From the NCBI RefSeq assembly GCF_964204645.1, contig NC_134031.1, positions 1,302,001-1,366,000 of the forward strand: 64,000 nucleotides of DNA, in the 5' to 3' direction. Shown here piece after piece: positions 32,260 through 43,620 of this stretch. The DNA comes from Tubulanus polymorphus. Its lineage: Eukaryota; Nemertea; Palaeonemertea; Tubulaniformes; Tubulanidae. Each line of letters begins with the position of its first letter. Positions within the stretch are counted from its first letter, which is position 1. The position numbers were made by a program, and so were the translations under genes. The notes beneath the pieces were generated by a model. It was not told where the DNA came from. It searched no databases and saw only the letters and a list, made by a program, of their open reading frames with translations.

Positions 32260-34515
32260 TAAACGAATGACAACTTTTAAAATCAATCATATTTATTCTC
32301 ATACAACAATTATAGAAAATGCCAGGAGTATCCGAGGAATTATAATGTAAGCTCCTCAAACACGTGGACTTTAAAAATCAACTAGTCCAACCACCATAGG
32401 CGTATAAACTATAAATGAGTTTATACACACCCATGTAATGATTCAATTGATATGAACATGTCGTTTTAAAAAGTATTTTAAAGCCAATCAAAAAGATTTC
32501 TGATTTCACAATACTCTTCGGCAGCTAAACACTTGCTTCTAACCGGTCAACAAGTTGTGTCCGGTTTAAGCTGTATTGCCATTGATATAACCGCATCATC
32601 ATGTCTTCCGCACATCCTCGTCTCCGGACAATGCTGGTGGAAATATTGGGTTGAAAAAAGAGGTGGATTGCAAAAAAACCACTGACTGGTCAACTAAAAA
32701 AGTTCAGAATAGGTAATTAACTAAACAAATAAAAAAAAAGAATTTCAAACAAACATTTATTATCATACAACAATTATACAAAATGCCAGGTTTGTGCTCG
32801 AGGAATTATAACGTAAGCTCCTCAAACACGTGGACTGTATTTCAAAAACAGTCCAACCATGGACGTATAAACTATAAACTAGAGTTTATACAACCATGGT
32901 CCAACCATAGACTCTTAAACGGAAATGTCTATGGGCCACAACCATGGGCTCTAAACTGTTAGAGTCCATGGCTCCCCGCACTAAAACCAGAGGTAAACCT
33001 GGCCGAATACCCTGGAAAGCGTAAGATTTAATGTTGAATCAATCTGATTTACATTTTTACTCTTAAAAGTTGACCCGGCCAGCCGCCTATCTACCTAATA
33101 GGTATTACTTTAAAATCATGACCAAGCTAACCATAACAGATTCGGCAGTTATAGAGATTAACTGATTACAAATATCATTGTTATTTACAAAATGACAGCT
33201 GGCCGATCAGGAAAAACAAGGTATCATTTTTAGCCTTATAATGAGCTATCCAAAAAATAAGATTACCGTACTAGCCTTTAACATCACAATTGCTACTGCA
33301 AGGTTTTTCAAGGTTTTTATTCACCAAAAACATTTCGACTACAACTGATTCAGAAAATTTGAATCAATAGGATAATAATAAAATAACACAAAGAATTGTA
33401 AACTTTGACCCATAAAACACCGACAATTGGGACCAGTCTGAATGTCTAAGACTATTAATTTGACAATTCATGAAGTCACCAGGCATAAGTGACATTTGGC
33501 TATTTCATGAAATATGAATCATTTTACCATATCAACTCTTCAAATGACAATGTAAGAGATATTTAGGATACTCTGTTTATGTATCATCAATCATCAAAGA
33601 ACTACATAACATATCTCCAACATATAAACATTAAAACTCCATAAATCCACAAATTCGCTCTCTCAAATAATCAATCTCTAATTTCATTTCATTAAATATT
33701 ATTCTTAAAAGAAAACCGAAATTTCGCAAACTCTGCTTTGTATTTCAGGAATTGTAAGTTACTCGTTAACACATGAGTGAACTGTATTCGAAAAACAGTT
33801 CAACATAAAAGCATTAAAACTAATAATACCTACAGATTCAAACTGGAAAGCTTGAGATTAACTAATCAACCTTAATTTTTTCATGTCCATTAACATTATT
33901 TTACAAGATAACTAGAGTTTTAAGTAAGACAGCTAGAGTTTTACCAACCTTGCCTGAGGTTTTCAAACATTATCAATGTTATTTTCTCAACATTGTTACG
34001 TTTAATGCTAAGTATTTTGAAGGTGTTTTTAATTAAGATATATTGAGTATCATCGTATAGATATTTCATTTATCCATATATCTAGGTAAATTACAAATAA
34101 CTGATCGCTGAGATATTTACAATTAAGCTGAATTTGATAACTTTTTCGAGATCGGAAATGCATCATGCGCAGATTTGAATCAGGCCCCATATATTGTAAA
34201 ACTGACAATATAGCTATCAAAACATAGCTAGGACAATTTACTAATCAACACTGTTCATATTTCCTCATTTATAGAATAGAATGCTCCTCTATATTTGATA
34301 GGACCTCAGTTTGATAGTTGCTATAAACCTAACTAAACAGTCGAAAAATTCTAAGATGAATAATGAACACGTATGTGTCGTTTTATTCTCATGACAAAAC
34401 CTTGCTAAATGACAGGTATTTACTCGAGGAATTATCATGTAAGTTCCTTGTTAACAAATGGACTGTATTTTAATAACGGTGCGTCATAAAAGCATTCAAA
34501 CTAGAGACAAAACCT
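32260..34515. repeat. Locally amplified repeat upstream of COG6
   Basis: Four diverged units at about 32280-32440, 32745-32920, 33715-33835 and 34375-34515. They share ATACAACAATTATA.AAAATGCC, GAGGAATTATAATGTAAGCT, an AACACGTGGACTGTATT block and paired GTATAAACTATAAACTAGAG-type inverted bits. No reading frame is conserved. 33050-33240 inside it is a copy of the GACCCGGC interspersed repeat, and 33241-33714 shows nothing recognisable. Confidence 0.55.
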
Positions 34516-36130
34516 ACAAAGTCCCGCTTTCGCTGCCCCTCGTCTTAACTTATGATTTTCAAACATTATCAGTTCGCTCATTTAATACATTTAATACAAA
34601 GTTATTTGAAAACATGACAATAATTTTACTATCGATAACTAATCATGTTTATAGCTGTTTAACATTCTTTCTAAAAAAAGAGTAAAATGTAAAATCTCCC
34701 AGATATTATCCCTAAAACAATTAACAGTTACAGCAGTGATAGGGTGTGATATATAGGTAAAAGGGCGGGCGATCTTTCATCAGTTATTTGAAGCATTCTA
34801 TCGAATCAGTTATTTTTTAGTGTGTTTGGTTTAGTTAAGGTTTATGGTTATTTGTTTTGTTTATTACTAACTGATCCGATAGAACACTTAAAACAACAAC
34901 AGAAAAGATCTCAAGAGGTTGGGAAACTCTAGAGAAGGTTGTTCCATGTGAAGAAGAACCTTTAATGATTAGATTAAGTTATTTAAAAAAAATTCCTGAT
35001 GATGATTATAATTATAGAAGTTAACTATTGTTTTTTCGTTTTTGTTTATTTTTTATTACTTATGATTTTATTTGTTTTTTTTTTTTAATATTTATTTTGT
35101 TATGTATTTTTTTTTCATTGTTTTATTTTATTTATTTACTTCTTTAATTATGTATTTTGTACTTTGTATTTTGTACTATTTGTTACTATTTACATCATCA
35201 GGAATTTCTTACCGGTGGAAATATGGGCTCACTTTAAAAAAGTGCTACAAATTCACTGCTGCTCCTAAATAATCGTTTATCATTAAAAACCCCGTTTTGG
35301 AGTTAAGCGATCATTGAAAGCAACTCAACCTTATGATATGGATGACGATGAAAGAAGTTAAAACAGCTATAAACGGAATTAAAACGATCAAAATTATTGC
35401 TGGCCATTATCATTTATTCCTTTATATCACATTATTCCTAGCTATACCTCTCTTATACCTCTGTGGATACAATGTACTAAGATACAAGTTTTCATATACC
35501 TAGCTATGATTATCTACATGGGAGCTCAATGCTAAAACTCTATGTGAAAATCGAGATATTCTACTCATTAGTCAAATCGCTTTTATGGGCATTGGAAAAA
35601 AATTATGGCATCAACAAATACATCAACACTTTGGTATATAAACTTAGTATTTGTACACAGAACACTGCCAAACATTATAGTCTATGTTTTTCTTAACTAC
35701 GTGATTATTCAAGGGCGTAGCCAGTCTATACTGAAGGCCCACTTTTTGGCCAAGGAATCATTTTCAAAACATCTTTATTCAAAGCCCAAGTATTTCAACG
35801 AACCTACGTCGAACCGTGTTGCTGAATGCGATCAATACCATCAATTAATGGAGCGTAGATTTCACGAGACTCCAAGAAGGAACTTTCTGTCACATTACAA
35901 AGGACATGACACATCTGTTTACAAATCGAAAACAGTTTGCCTAATCAATATGAAAGAATTAGGATGCCAAATATGAATAGTTCCTTCTCAGGCCCAGAGC
36001 CCTAATTATCTAACTTCAATTTGCATTAATCAACATTAAAACTATTTCTTTATTTCCGCCTCTTCAAAATAGACAGTGCATTTTAAGACGCATTTTGAAA
36101 CCCATGTTACACATCAGACTGGTTTGTAAA
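34516..36130. other. AT-rich intergenic stretch
   Basis: No gene recognised. 35050-35190 is a T-rich low-complexity run that opens a spurious hydrophobic frame. A 123-residue frame at 35605-35976 has no recognisable domain and atypical composition, and is not called as a gene. Confidence 0.4.
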
Positions 36131-36139
36131 AAGGTAATG

Positions 36140-36325
36140 CTCAAAATAAATCAATACTTTACATATTCTACTGACGTTGCTGCTCCTGAACAAGTGTTTA
36201 TAAGGTACGCATTGTCTGTGCTGCTCCTGAATGAATGTTCACAATATATTTACATTGTCTCTACTGCTCCTGACTTATTGTTTATATATAACACACGCAT
36301 TGTCTGTGCTCCACGTGTAGAAGAA
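36140..36325 (+). repeat. Threefold tandem repeat, about 55 bp
   Basis: Three units containing GCATTGTCTGTGCTGCTCCT followed by AAGTGTTTATA-like sequence. No coding potential. Confidence 0.55.
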
Positions 36326-36816
36326 ATCGGTCATTGGGCGATAAACCGCTGCTGGCTGAATTTCTCATCTGGACTTCTAGGCCTACGCAGTTGGACTCTT
36401 CTGTGGTAGTTGATGATTTCAATTCAAGTTAGAATCTTCTGTTGGCAGTTTTAATCAGTAGATTCTAGATGACGAGTTGATCTCAGGGTGGGCTTCTTCT
36501 TATAGATGTGATTTAGCTAAAATGAATAAAAGAAGATATCCTGTAATTATACAATATCTTACAATCTACACAATTTTTCATGTAGCATTAATGATAATAA
36601 AATCAATTTACCTTTCCAGATAACTTGGTTTAGTGTCAGCTAGCAGTTCTAAGTTGGTTGATTAGTAAAATTCAAGGTGCATTCTTCTGTGGTCTGTTCT
36701 AATCAGTAGATTCTAGATGATTAGTTGATCTTAGTATGGGCTTTTTCTTATAGATGTGATATAGCTGAAATGCACAAAAGGAGATATCCTGTATTCACAC
36801 AATATTTCATACAGCA

Positions 36817-37450
36817 TTAACCCTTTTTAAGTTCATGCTCGACCGTAGGTCGAGTCTCGGCATGCGCTGTAAAAGTGTAAATAATCGTCGTTTCACCTAC
36901 AGGTTTTCATCATAGCACATCATTAGTCGGTAGATGGCGATTCTGTCGATTATTCGCCGTAAGAATTTTTGATGGTTGCAATTCATTGTTTTTGAGCAAT
37001 TTTGAGTCAAAATTTGTCATTTTTTCGAAATAAATAAGGTAAAATCATGAATACAGATCAAGTAATCATAAATCTTTGCTTATGATGAGTTTGGAGACAA
37101 TGATTAAGAGCTAATAGACGGTGAATCCAGTGACTTTATGAAACAGTTCAGATGATATTTATGATATAGACAACGAAAATCAAACCCTTCTCAAGGCCAA
37201 GTCCTGGCCCCGAATCTGATGAATCTGACAAATACTGACCAATGCTATCTAACTAAAATACTCAAACCTGGTATCATATGAAAGGTCATAATATTGTCTA
37301 AAACTTTTTTTTCACTGCTAAGCTATTGGACCGATAGTTTTTGAACTTTATGGCTTCAAATATGAGTTTTCGAAAAGCGCAACAATGGCCGAAAAAAATT
37401 GAATTTCTAGGGTAGTCACAGAGAAAAAAACTTGAACTTAAAAGGGTTAA
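36817..37450. mobile_element. piggyBac-type non-autonomous element in TTAA
   Basis: 634 bp including both TTAA copies. Inverted ends are TTAACCCTTTTTAAGTTCA and its complement, AACTTAAAAGGGTTAA. It sits exactly in the GCATTAATGATAA motif of one unit of the exon-like array. Neighbouring units near 36583 and 37676 keep the empty site (GCATTAATGATAA, GCATTAATCATAA), proving TTAA targeting. No transposase coding seen. Confidence 0.85.
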
Positions 37451-38756
37451 TGATAATAGATTCCATGTGAATCAACTTACCTTTCAAGATTGCTGAGTTC
37501 AGTTGATGATTTCAATTCAAGTTGGAATATTCTGTTGGCTATTCGAATCAGTACATTTTTGACTAGTTAAACTTTGGCTGAGCATTCTCTTATAGATGTA
37601 ATTTAGCTGAAATGAATAAAAGAAGACATCCTGTAATCATACGATATCTTACAATATACACTATTTTTCATATAGCATTAATCATAATAAATTCCATGTA
37701 AATCAATTTACCTTTCAAGATAACTGGGTTTAGTGTCGGCTAGGAGTTCTAGGTTGGTTGAGTTCTAAGTTGGTTCTAAGTTCAAGTTGCATTCTTCTGT
37801 CGACTGTTTTAATCAGTAGATTCTAGATGGTTAGTTGATCTTAGTATGGGCTTTTTCTTATAGATGTGATTTGTGATAACTGGGTTTAGTGTCGGCTAGG
37901 ATTGTCTAAGTCTGTTCTCTAATCGGCAGATTTTAAACGAGTTGTTGACCTCAAGCGCAGCAGTTTCATATAGATATTATTTAGCTGAAACGAGTAAACA
38001 AAGATATCCTGTAAATATAAACATTTCATTCAGAATTAATCCTAATAATTTCATGTATATCAACTTACCTTTAACGATTGCTAGGTTCGGTATTGGCTTG
38101 GATACTCGGTGTGTTAGGACATTAGTTTCGAACCCCAACTGCCTAATTATTTGTTGTAGTAGTAGCATTAGTTCATCACTGTTTAAGACTAATGACAACC
38201 GGATATATATCAGATCAGCAATGTGGACCGGTGCATAGATTTTGGTAATTAAATGCCTCTTCTTTCCGCTGTTCTCTTATCGGCAGATTTCAAACGAGTT
38301 GTTGATCTAAAGCGCGACTGGTCCACATAGATAGGATAAAGCTGAAAGAGTTAACAAAGATATCCTGTAAATACAAATATTTCATTCAGAATTAATCGTA
38401 ATAATTTCATGTATATCAACTTACCTTTAACGATTGCTGGGTTCGGTATTGGCTTGGATCCTCGGTGTGTTCGGATATTAGTTTCGAACCCCAACTGCCT
38501 AATTATTTGTTGTAGTAGTAGCATTAGTTCATCACTGACTAATGACGGCCGGATATATATCAGATCAGCAATGTGGACCGGTGCATAGATTTTGGTAATT
38601 AAATGCCTCTTCTGTGCGCTGTTCTCTAATCGGCAGATTTCAAACGAGTTGTTGATCTCAAGTGCGGCTGGTTCATGTAGATAGGATAAAGCTGAAAGAG
38701 TTAACAAAGATATCCTGTAAATACAAATATTTCATTCAGAATTAATCGTAACTAGT

Positions 38757-39270
38757 GGAAAGCCCGTGGAAACCACGGGTGATTTCTAAACGAAGAACTT
38801 CCGACTTATTATTTCGTTGCATGTCGAGTATTTGGGCATTTCAAAGTGGCCTAATTTATGTGTTGTGATCAGCTGTGCCCATATAGAGACCATACAGGAT
38901 CTCAGGACTCACTTGACCTTCTTCCCATGGAGGCCCAAGGTTACAGAACTATAGATAGAAACAAATATGTAAAGTACCGCTATGATCATTTCATAATGTA
39001 TGAATTTCGTGACCCGGCAGCTGGGTCACAAAGGCAACAGTAGCTCGTACTGTATCAACAGTGACAACAGTGGCTGTCTCTAGTCAGTGGCTATGCCAGC
39101 TGACCCATGCACCCTCTGTGAACAGTAGGAGAGACTACAAAAATTTGGAAAGTGAATAATTTTGAATGGAAACCATGCCCAAGCGATAAAAGACGTCGAG
39201 ATCTACCGCCGGGCAAATTTTCAGGGCAATACATCCAGTAACGATGGAGCAGTCGGTACAACAATTCTAT
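38757..39270. mobile_element. Insertion within the exon-like array
   Basis: Foreign block between two array units beginning ACTAGTGGAAAGCCCGTGGA and including AGTGACAACAGTGGCTGTCT and CAGTAGGAGAGACTACAAAA. The second half is repeated at about 39595-39718 in a further unit, so either it transposed twice or the array copied it. Class unknown. Confidence 0.5.
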
Positions 39271-40617
39271 ATCATTATATAAGATAATTTCATGTATATC
39301 AACTTACCTTTTATTATTGCTTTGTTCGCTATCGGCGAGGATCTCCTAAGTTGGTTGGTTGATATCAATTCAAATTGGCCCCTTCTGTGTGCGGTTCTCT
39401 AATCGGCAGATTTTAAACGAGTTGTTGATCTCATGAGCGGCAGTTTCATATAGATAGGATTTAGCTGAAAATGAGTAAACAAAGATATCCTGTAAATACA
39501 GATATTTCATTCAGAATTCAGGCCTCTTCTGTGCGCTGTTCTCTAATCGGTAGATTTTAGATGAGTTGTTGACCTCAAGCGCTCCTTTGACTTTGTAGCC
39601 GGGTCACATCGTACTGTATCAACTGTGACAACAGTGGCTATCTCTAGTCAGTGGCTATGCCAGCAGACCCATGCGCCCTCTGTTTACAGTAGGAGAGACT
39701 ACAAAAATTTGGCAAATGGCGCTGTTCCAGTTGGTCGATTTTGGAAGAGTAGTTGATCTCAAGCTGGGTTTTTTCTAATAGTTGCAATTTAGCTGCTATG
39801 ATAAAAAGAAGATGTAATGACAAATTATTTCATTTAGAATTCATCATTATCATTTCCATAAAATATCAACTTACATTTCAAGTTTGCTGGGTTCCGTATC
39901 AGTTAAAATGTTCTAAGTTCATTGATGCATTTGATTTAAGCTTGAATTGTTGTGTGGGCCGTTCTTATCGGTAGATTTATGATTTGTTGTTGATCTCAAG
40001 CTGGGCAGTTTGATGAAGATAGGATTCAGCTGAAGAGTAAACAAAGATATCATGTAATCACAAAACATTTCATTGAGAATGAATCGAAATAATTCCATCT
40101 ATATTAAGTTACCTTTTATGATTGCTGGATTCGTTATCGGCGTGGATCATCTAAGTTGGTTGGTTGATTCTAGTTGGTTGTGCGCTGTTCCAGTTGGTCG
40201 ATTTTGGACGAGTAGTTGATCTCAAACTGGGTTTTTCTCATAGTTGAAATTTAGCTGCAATGATTAAAAGAAGATATCCTGTAATGACAAAGTATTTCAT
40301 TTAGAATTTATCGCAATAATTCCATCTATATTAAGTTACCTTTTATGATTGGTGGATTCGTTATCGGCGTGGATCATCTAAGTTGGTTGGTTGATTCTAG
40401 TTGGTTGTGTGCTGTTCCAGTTGGTTGATTTTGGACGAGTAGTTGATCTCAAACTGGGTTTTTCTCATAGTTGAAATTTAGCTGCAATGATCAAAAGAAG
40501 ATATCCTGTAATGACAAAGTATTTCATTTAGAATTTATCGCAATAATTTCAACTATATTAAGTTACCTTTTATGATTGCTGGGTTCATTATCGGCGAGGG
40601 TCTCCTAAGTTGGTAGT

Positions 40618-40800
40618 CTAATTTTACATATCTTTTGTTGTTTTTTTCTGTGTAAATAGTCCGAAAGTTTACAATGTTTGAATTTTGTCTAATTTTACAT
40701 TTCTTTGCTTTTCTTTTCATGTAAATAGTCCGAAAGTTTACAAGGGTAAGATAATTTTGTCTAATTTTTACTTTTGCTTTCTCCGTGTAAAGTTTTTTCA
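40618..40800. repeat. Threefold 70-bp repeat
   Basis: Three units of GTCTAATTTTACATNTCTTT then TGTAAATAGTCCGAAAGTTT at the right-hand edge of the exon-like array. A minus-strand frame across it is incidental. Confidence 0.65.
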
Positions 40801-42999
40801 AAATCGGAAATCGAAGTACAGATATAGTTGCGTGATCGGCGGTCCATTTTACATAAATTTTCTTTTCTTGAAATCCAAGCACATAACGGGAAATTCGGTT
40901 CCGGTGCCTTCAATCTTCCAACCAGTCTGAACCGGCAAGCGTCTGATTGGGGACTGCCTATTTTGATACATCGCGATTTGGAATATCTATATTACAAGGT
41001 TGAAGATCATTTTGTACATATTATGATTAGTCGATTAATAGTATCATATAGTGCAAACCTGCTAGTAATATTGCCCCTATATACATTTCGATTCCCAGCT
41101 AAACTATGTTCGTATTATTAAATTAACTTCATCGCCAATTAATAAACTTTTAAGAGATATGTATTCTTCCCACAGACATCTGTACCCAGTGAATGGTATT
41201 CTAATCCATTTCAGTAATTTTAAATATTGCTGATAAAATATATACAATGATCTTATGATTATGATAATATAACTAGCTTAACGAACCCAGAATTCCCCAA
41301 AACCTAACTGATTCAACAGATCCCACACACATGTGGCCCAGTTAGACGCAGACAACATTGCACGATACAGTCGTCTCATCCACTGGGCTATTTCTAATAA
41401 ACTTAAATTCGTTATATTGAATTAATTCTAACTAATTTTCTGATATCTAAGCAATCCATTAATTAGTCATCATACTAGCCACAATTAATTGTCAGTCGAA
41501 CAATATTTATATGGAGCCTGAAAACCTACACAAGTAGAATTTCAGATGTGGTGAATTCATCACTATTTGAATTCATCAGAACTTAAGATAAAATCACATT
41601 TTTAGTGGTAAATTAGAAATTCCCTTAACCAAATTGCAATATAATCTTTATTTCCCTTTTACAGTACACTGTGTATAAGGATTGAAAGACCTTGTTATGA
41701 CCGGACCTCCCTGGTGCGGTGCAAGACATGATGCTGGAATATAGTTTGAAGGAGAGGGGTTAGTAAAAGAGAGCTATTAGCAAGAGGAATAAGACCTAAG
41801 TTCAGGATATCCTGTCAGAATAAGGCTCTCAATCTGACATACACAGTGATATTGAAATATTTCCCCTATTATTTGTTTTATCTCCCTTCGATCGGAAGTA
41901 AATCTGCATTAAATGATTTTGGCAATATGTATCAAAACTAATACAGCTGTATGAAGACACAATAGGTTCACTTAGATACAGATAAATAAGTAATGTGCTC
42001 AGATACACATGTATCAGCTACATTTTTAATGTCAATGTACTTGAATTAAAAATAATTTCACATCATTGAATTTACCTTAATTGTAGATGTCTAAGTAGTA
42101 CCTTAATGAGTAATTCACCTTAGTTATATCCTTATTCATCCTCTAAGTTTTTTGTCCCGCGTGTTGACTAGGTAATGATGTTGTTGGAACGTCCAATGGT
42201 GCCATCAGACTCAGTCCCAGAGTCGGATTATGGATGTTGGTATCACCAGACTTCCCACCATCGGAGTTTGACTTCTGGCTAGCGAAATGACAAGATGAAG
42301 AGTGCATATTATATATTAAGTCAAAATGTTTGTCAGACAGAGCCACTGTGGTTTGAGAAAGCTTTTATAATCTCATAACCATCCCTATCATTAATAGTAT
42401 TAACTATTATCGTGCCACAGATTTATGCCAGCTCCGTTCGTGTCTGGGTTAGGTACATATACAGCCAAACCATGTACCTCTTCCCCACACGATAAGTGTT
42501 TTTTGAGAACACCTGAATTTTGGAATTAGTAAAAATCAACCCCTGATATACCACTATTGCCCCAAGTTTGCTTAAAATGAGCTGAAATTAAAGAGTACAT
42601 AATCATTAATTAACAAAATTTGCAACTATATCTAACTTTGATAGTGGATGATGAAAAAGATGAAAGGCCAGGATGAGGGGTCAGAATCAGAAATCGAAGA
42701 TACAGAGTTTACGATGTATTTGAAGTACACAAAAGATGCTCGAGATTACAGAGTTCACGAATACAATATAGACGTTATCATCCGCTGCGACAAGAAAAAT
42801 TGGGAAAGATTTTGATGGAAGGGGAAAGAACCTTGGATGAAAAATAAAATTTACACAGTTTCACGGCTTAAATCGAAGTACAACCATATAGACGCTGGTA
42901 ATACATAGTTTTAACGGCTTTACATCATATTTGATCTAACCTGAGAAAGAGAAAGAAGTCAGCACAGAACTTCTGGCTGATAACAGCAAAGTCAGAGTT
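40801..42999. other. Intergenic, no recognised gene
   Basis: Mostly single-copy AT-rich sequence. A 67-residue minus-strand frame at 42143-42346 and short + strand frames near 40830-41120 have no recognisable motif and are left uncalled. Confidence 0.4.
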
Positions 43000-43620
43000 C
43001 TCAGGGTTCCAACTGGCAGCGGCAGAGTCGGAGTTCTCTAACGAGGCCTCGTCTCAGCTAGTGGTGGGGTGCTGACGACACGGGTATTACTACGAAGGAC
43101 CCGCAATCAGAGTAAGATGGGAAGCGACAAACATCTTCGGCTTCAGGGGATATCCGATCTTCAAGCATCAACACCAAAAGACAACCGGCACCCAGAAGAG
43201 AGAGAAAAACTGGGTGAACGGGGAGCCCATCAGCAAGATGCCAATGGGTAGCCTTAGGCGAAGAAACCAGCCGATTCAGACTAGAATGGACCAAACTGGG
43301 GACCCAATTGAGAATTGAGCACACCACCTAAGACAACCGGCACCCAGAAGAGAGAGAAAAACTGGGTGAACGGGGAGCCCATCAGCAAGATGCCAATGGG
43401 TAGCCTTAGGCAATGAACCAGCAGATTCAGACTAGAATGGACCAAACTGGGGACCTAAAGATCCAACAGCCCCCTCAGTCGAAGATTGCTACCACCCCCA
43501 TCTTATTCTGATCGCAGGTCCCCCGTAGTAACATCCGCATCACCAGCACTCCGCCACTAGCTGGAACGAAATCCACATTAGAGAACTCCGACTCCGCCGC
43601 TGCCAGTTGAAACCCTGAGA
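43000..43620. mobile_element. Foldback element with internal direct repeats
   Basis: Inverted arms of about 130-140 bp: 43000-43132, starting TCAGGGTTCCAACTGGCAGC, and 43477-43620, ending GCTGCCAGTTGAAACCCTGA. Arms are roughly 80 percent alike by eye. Between them are two direct copies of about 127 bp with period 152 bp (ACAACCGGCACCCAGAAGAG at 43180 and 43333). GC-rich compared with its surroundings. No transposase seen. Confidence 0.65.

Larger units (their letters stand above)
36410..40620 (-). repeat. Tandem exon-like array with conserved splice-site sequences
   Basis: About eleven diverged units of roughly 190-370 bp. Landmarks (on +) are GTTGATCTCAAG, AGATATCCTGTAA, TTTCATTTAGAAT and CAACTTACCTTT. 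Read on the - strand, ten units keep a 5' splice-site sequence (AAAGGTAAGT type; GT at 36611, 37480, 37711, 38068, 38424, 39307, 39874, 40112, 40339, 40566), and nearly all keep a 3' splice site, YAG before CTAAAT, about 100 bp further on. The implied exons of about 150-250 nt have stops in the frames read. The array could be a multi-exon non-coding transcript or alternative leader exons of COG6, which lies downstream on the same strand. The last three units are nearly identical. Confidence 0.55.

Noticed and set aside
35072-35272. 66-residue hydrophobic + frame
   Set aside because: Generated by a T-rich low-complexity run.
42143-42346. Small frames in the COG6-EDEM3 gap (also 35605-35976 and 45000-45344)
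   Set aside because: No domain, no clear splice partners and no repeated conservation; chance open frames are expected at these lengths.
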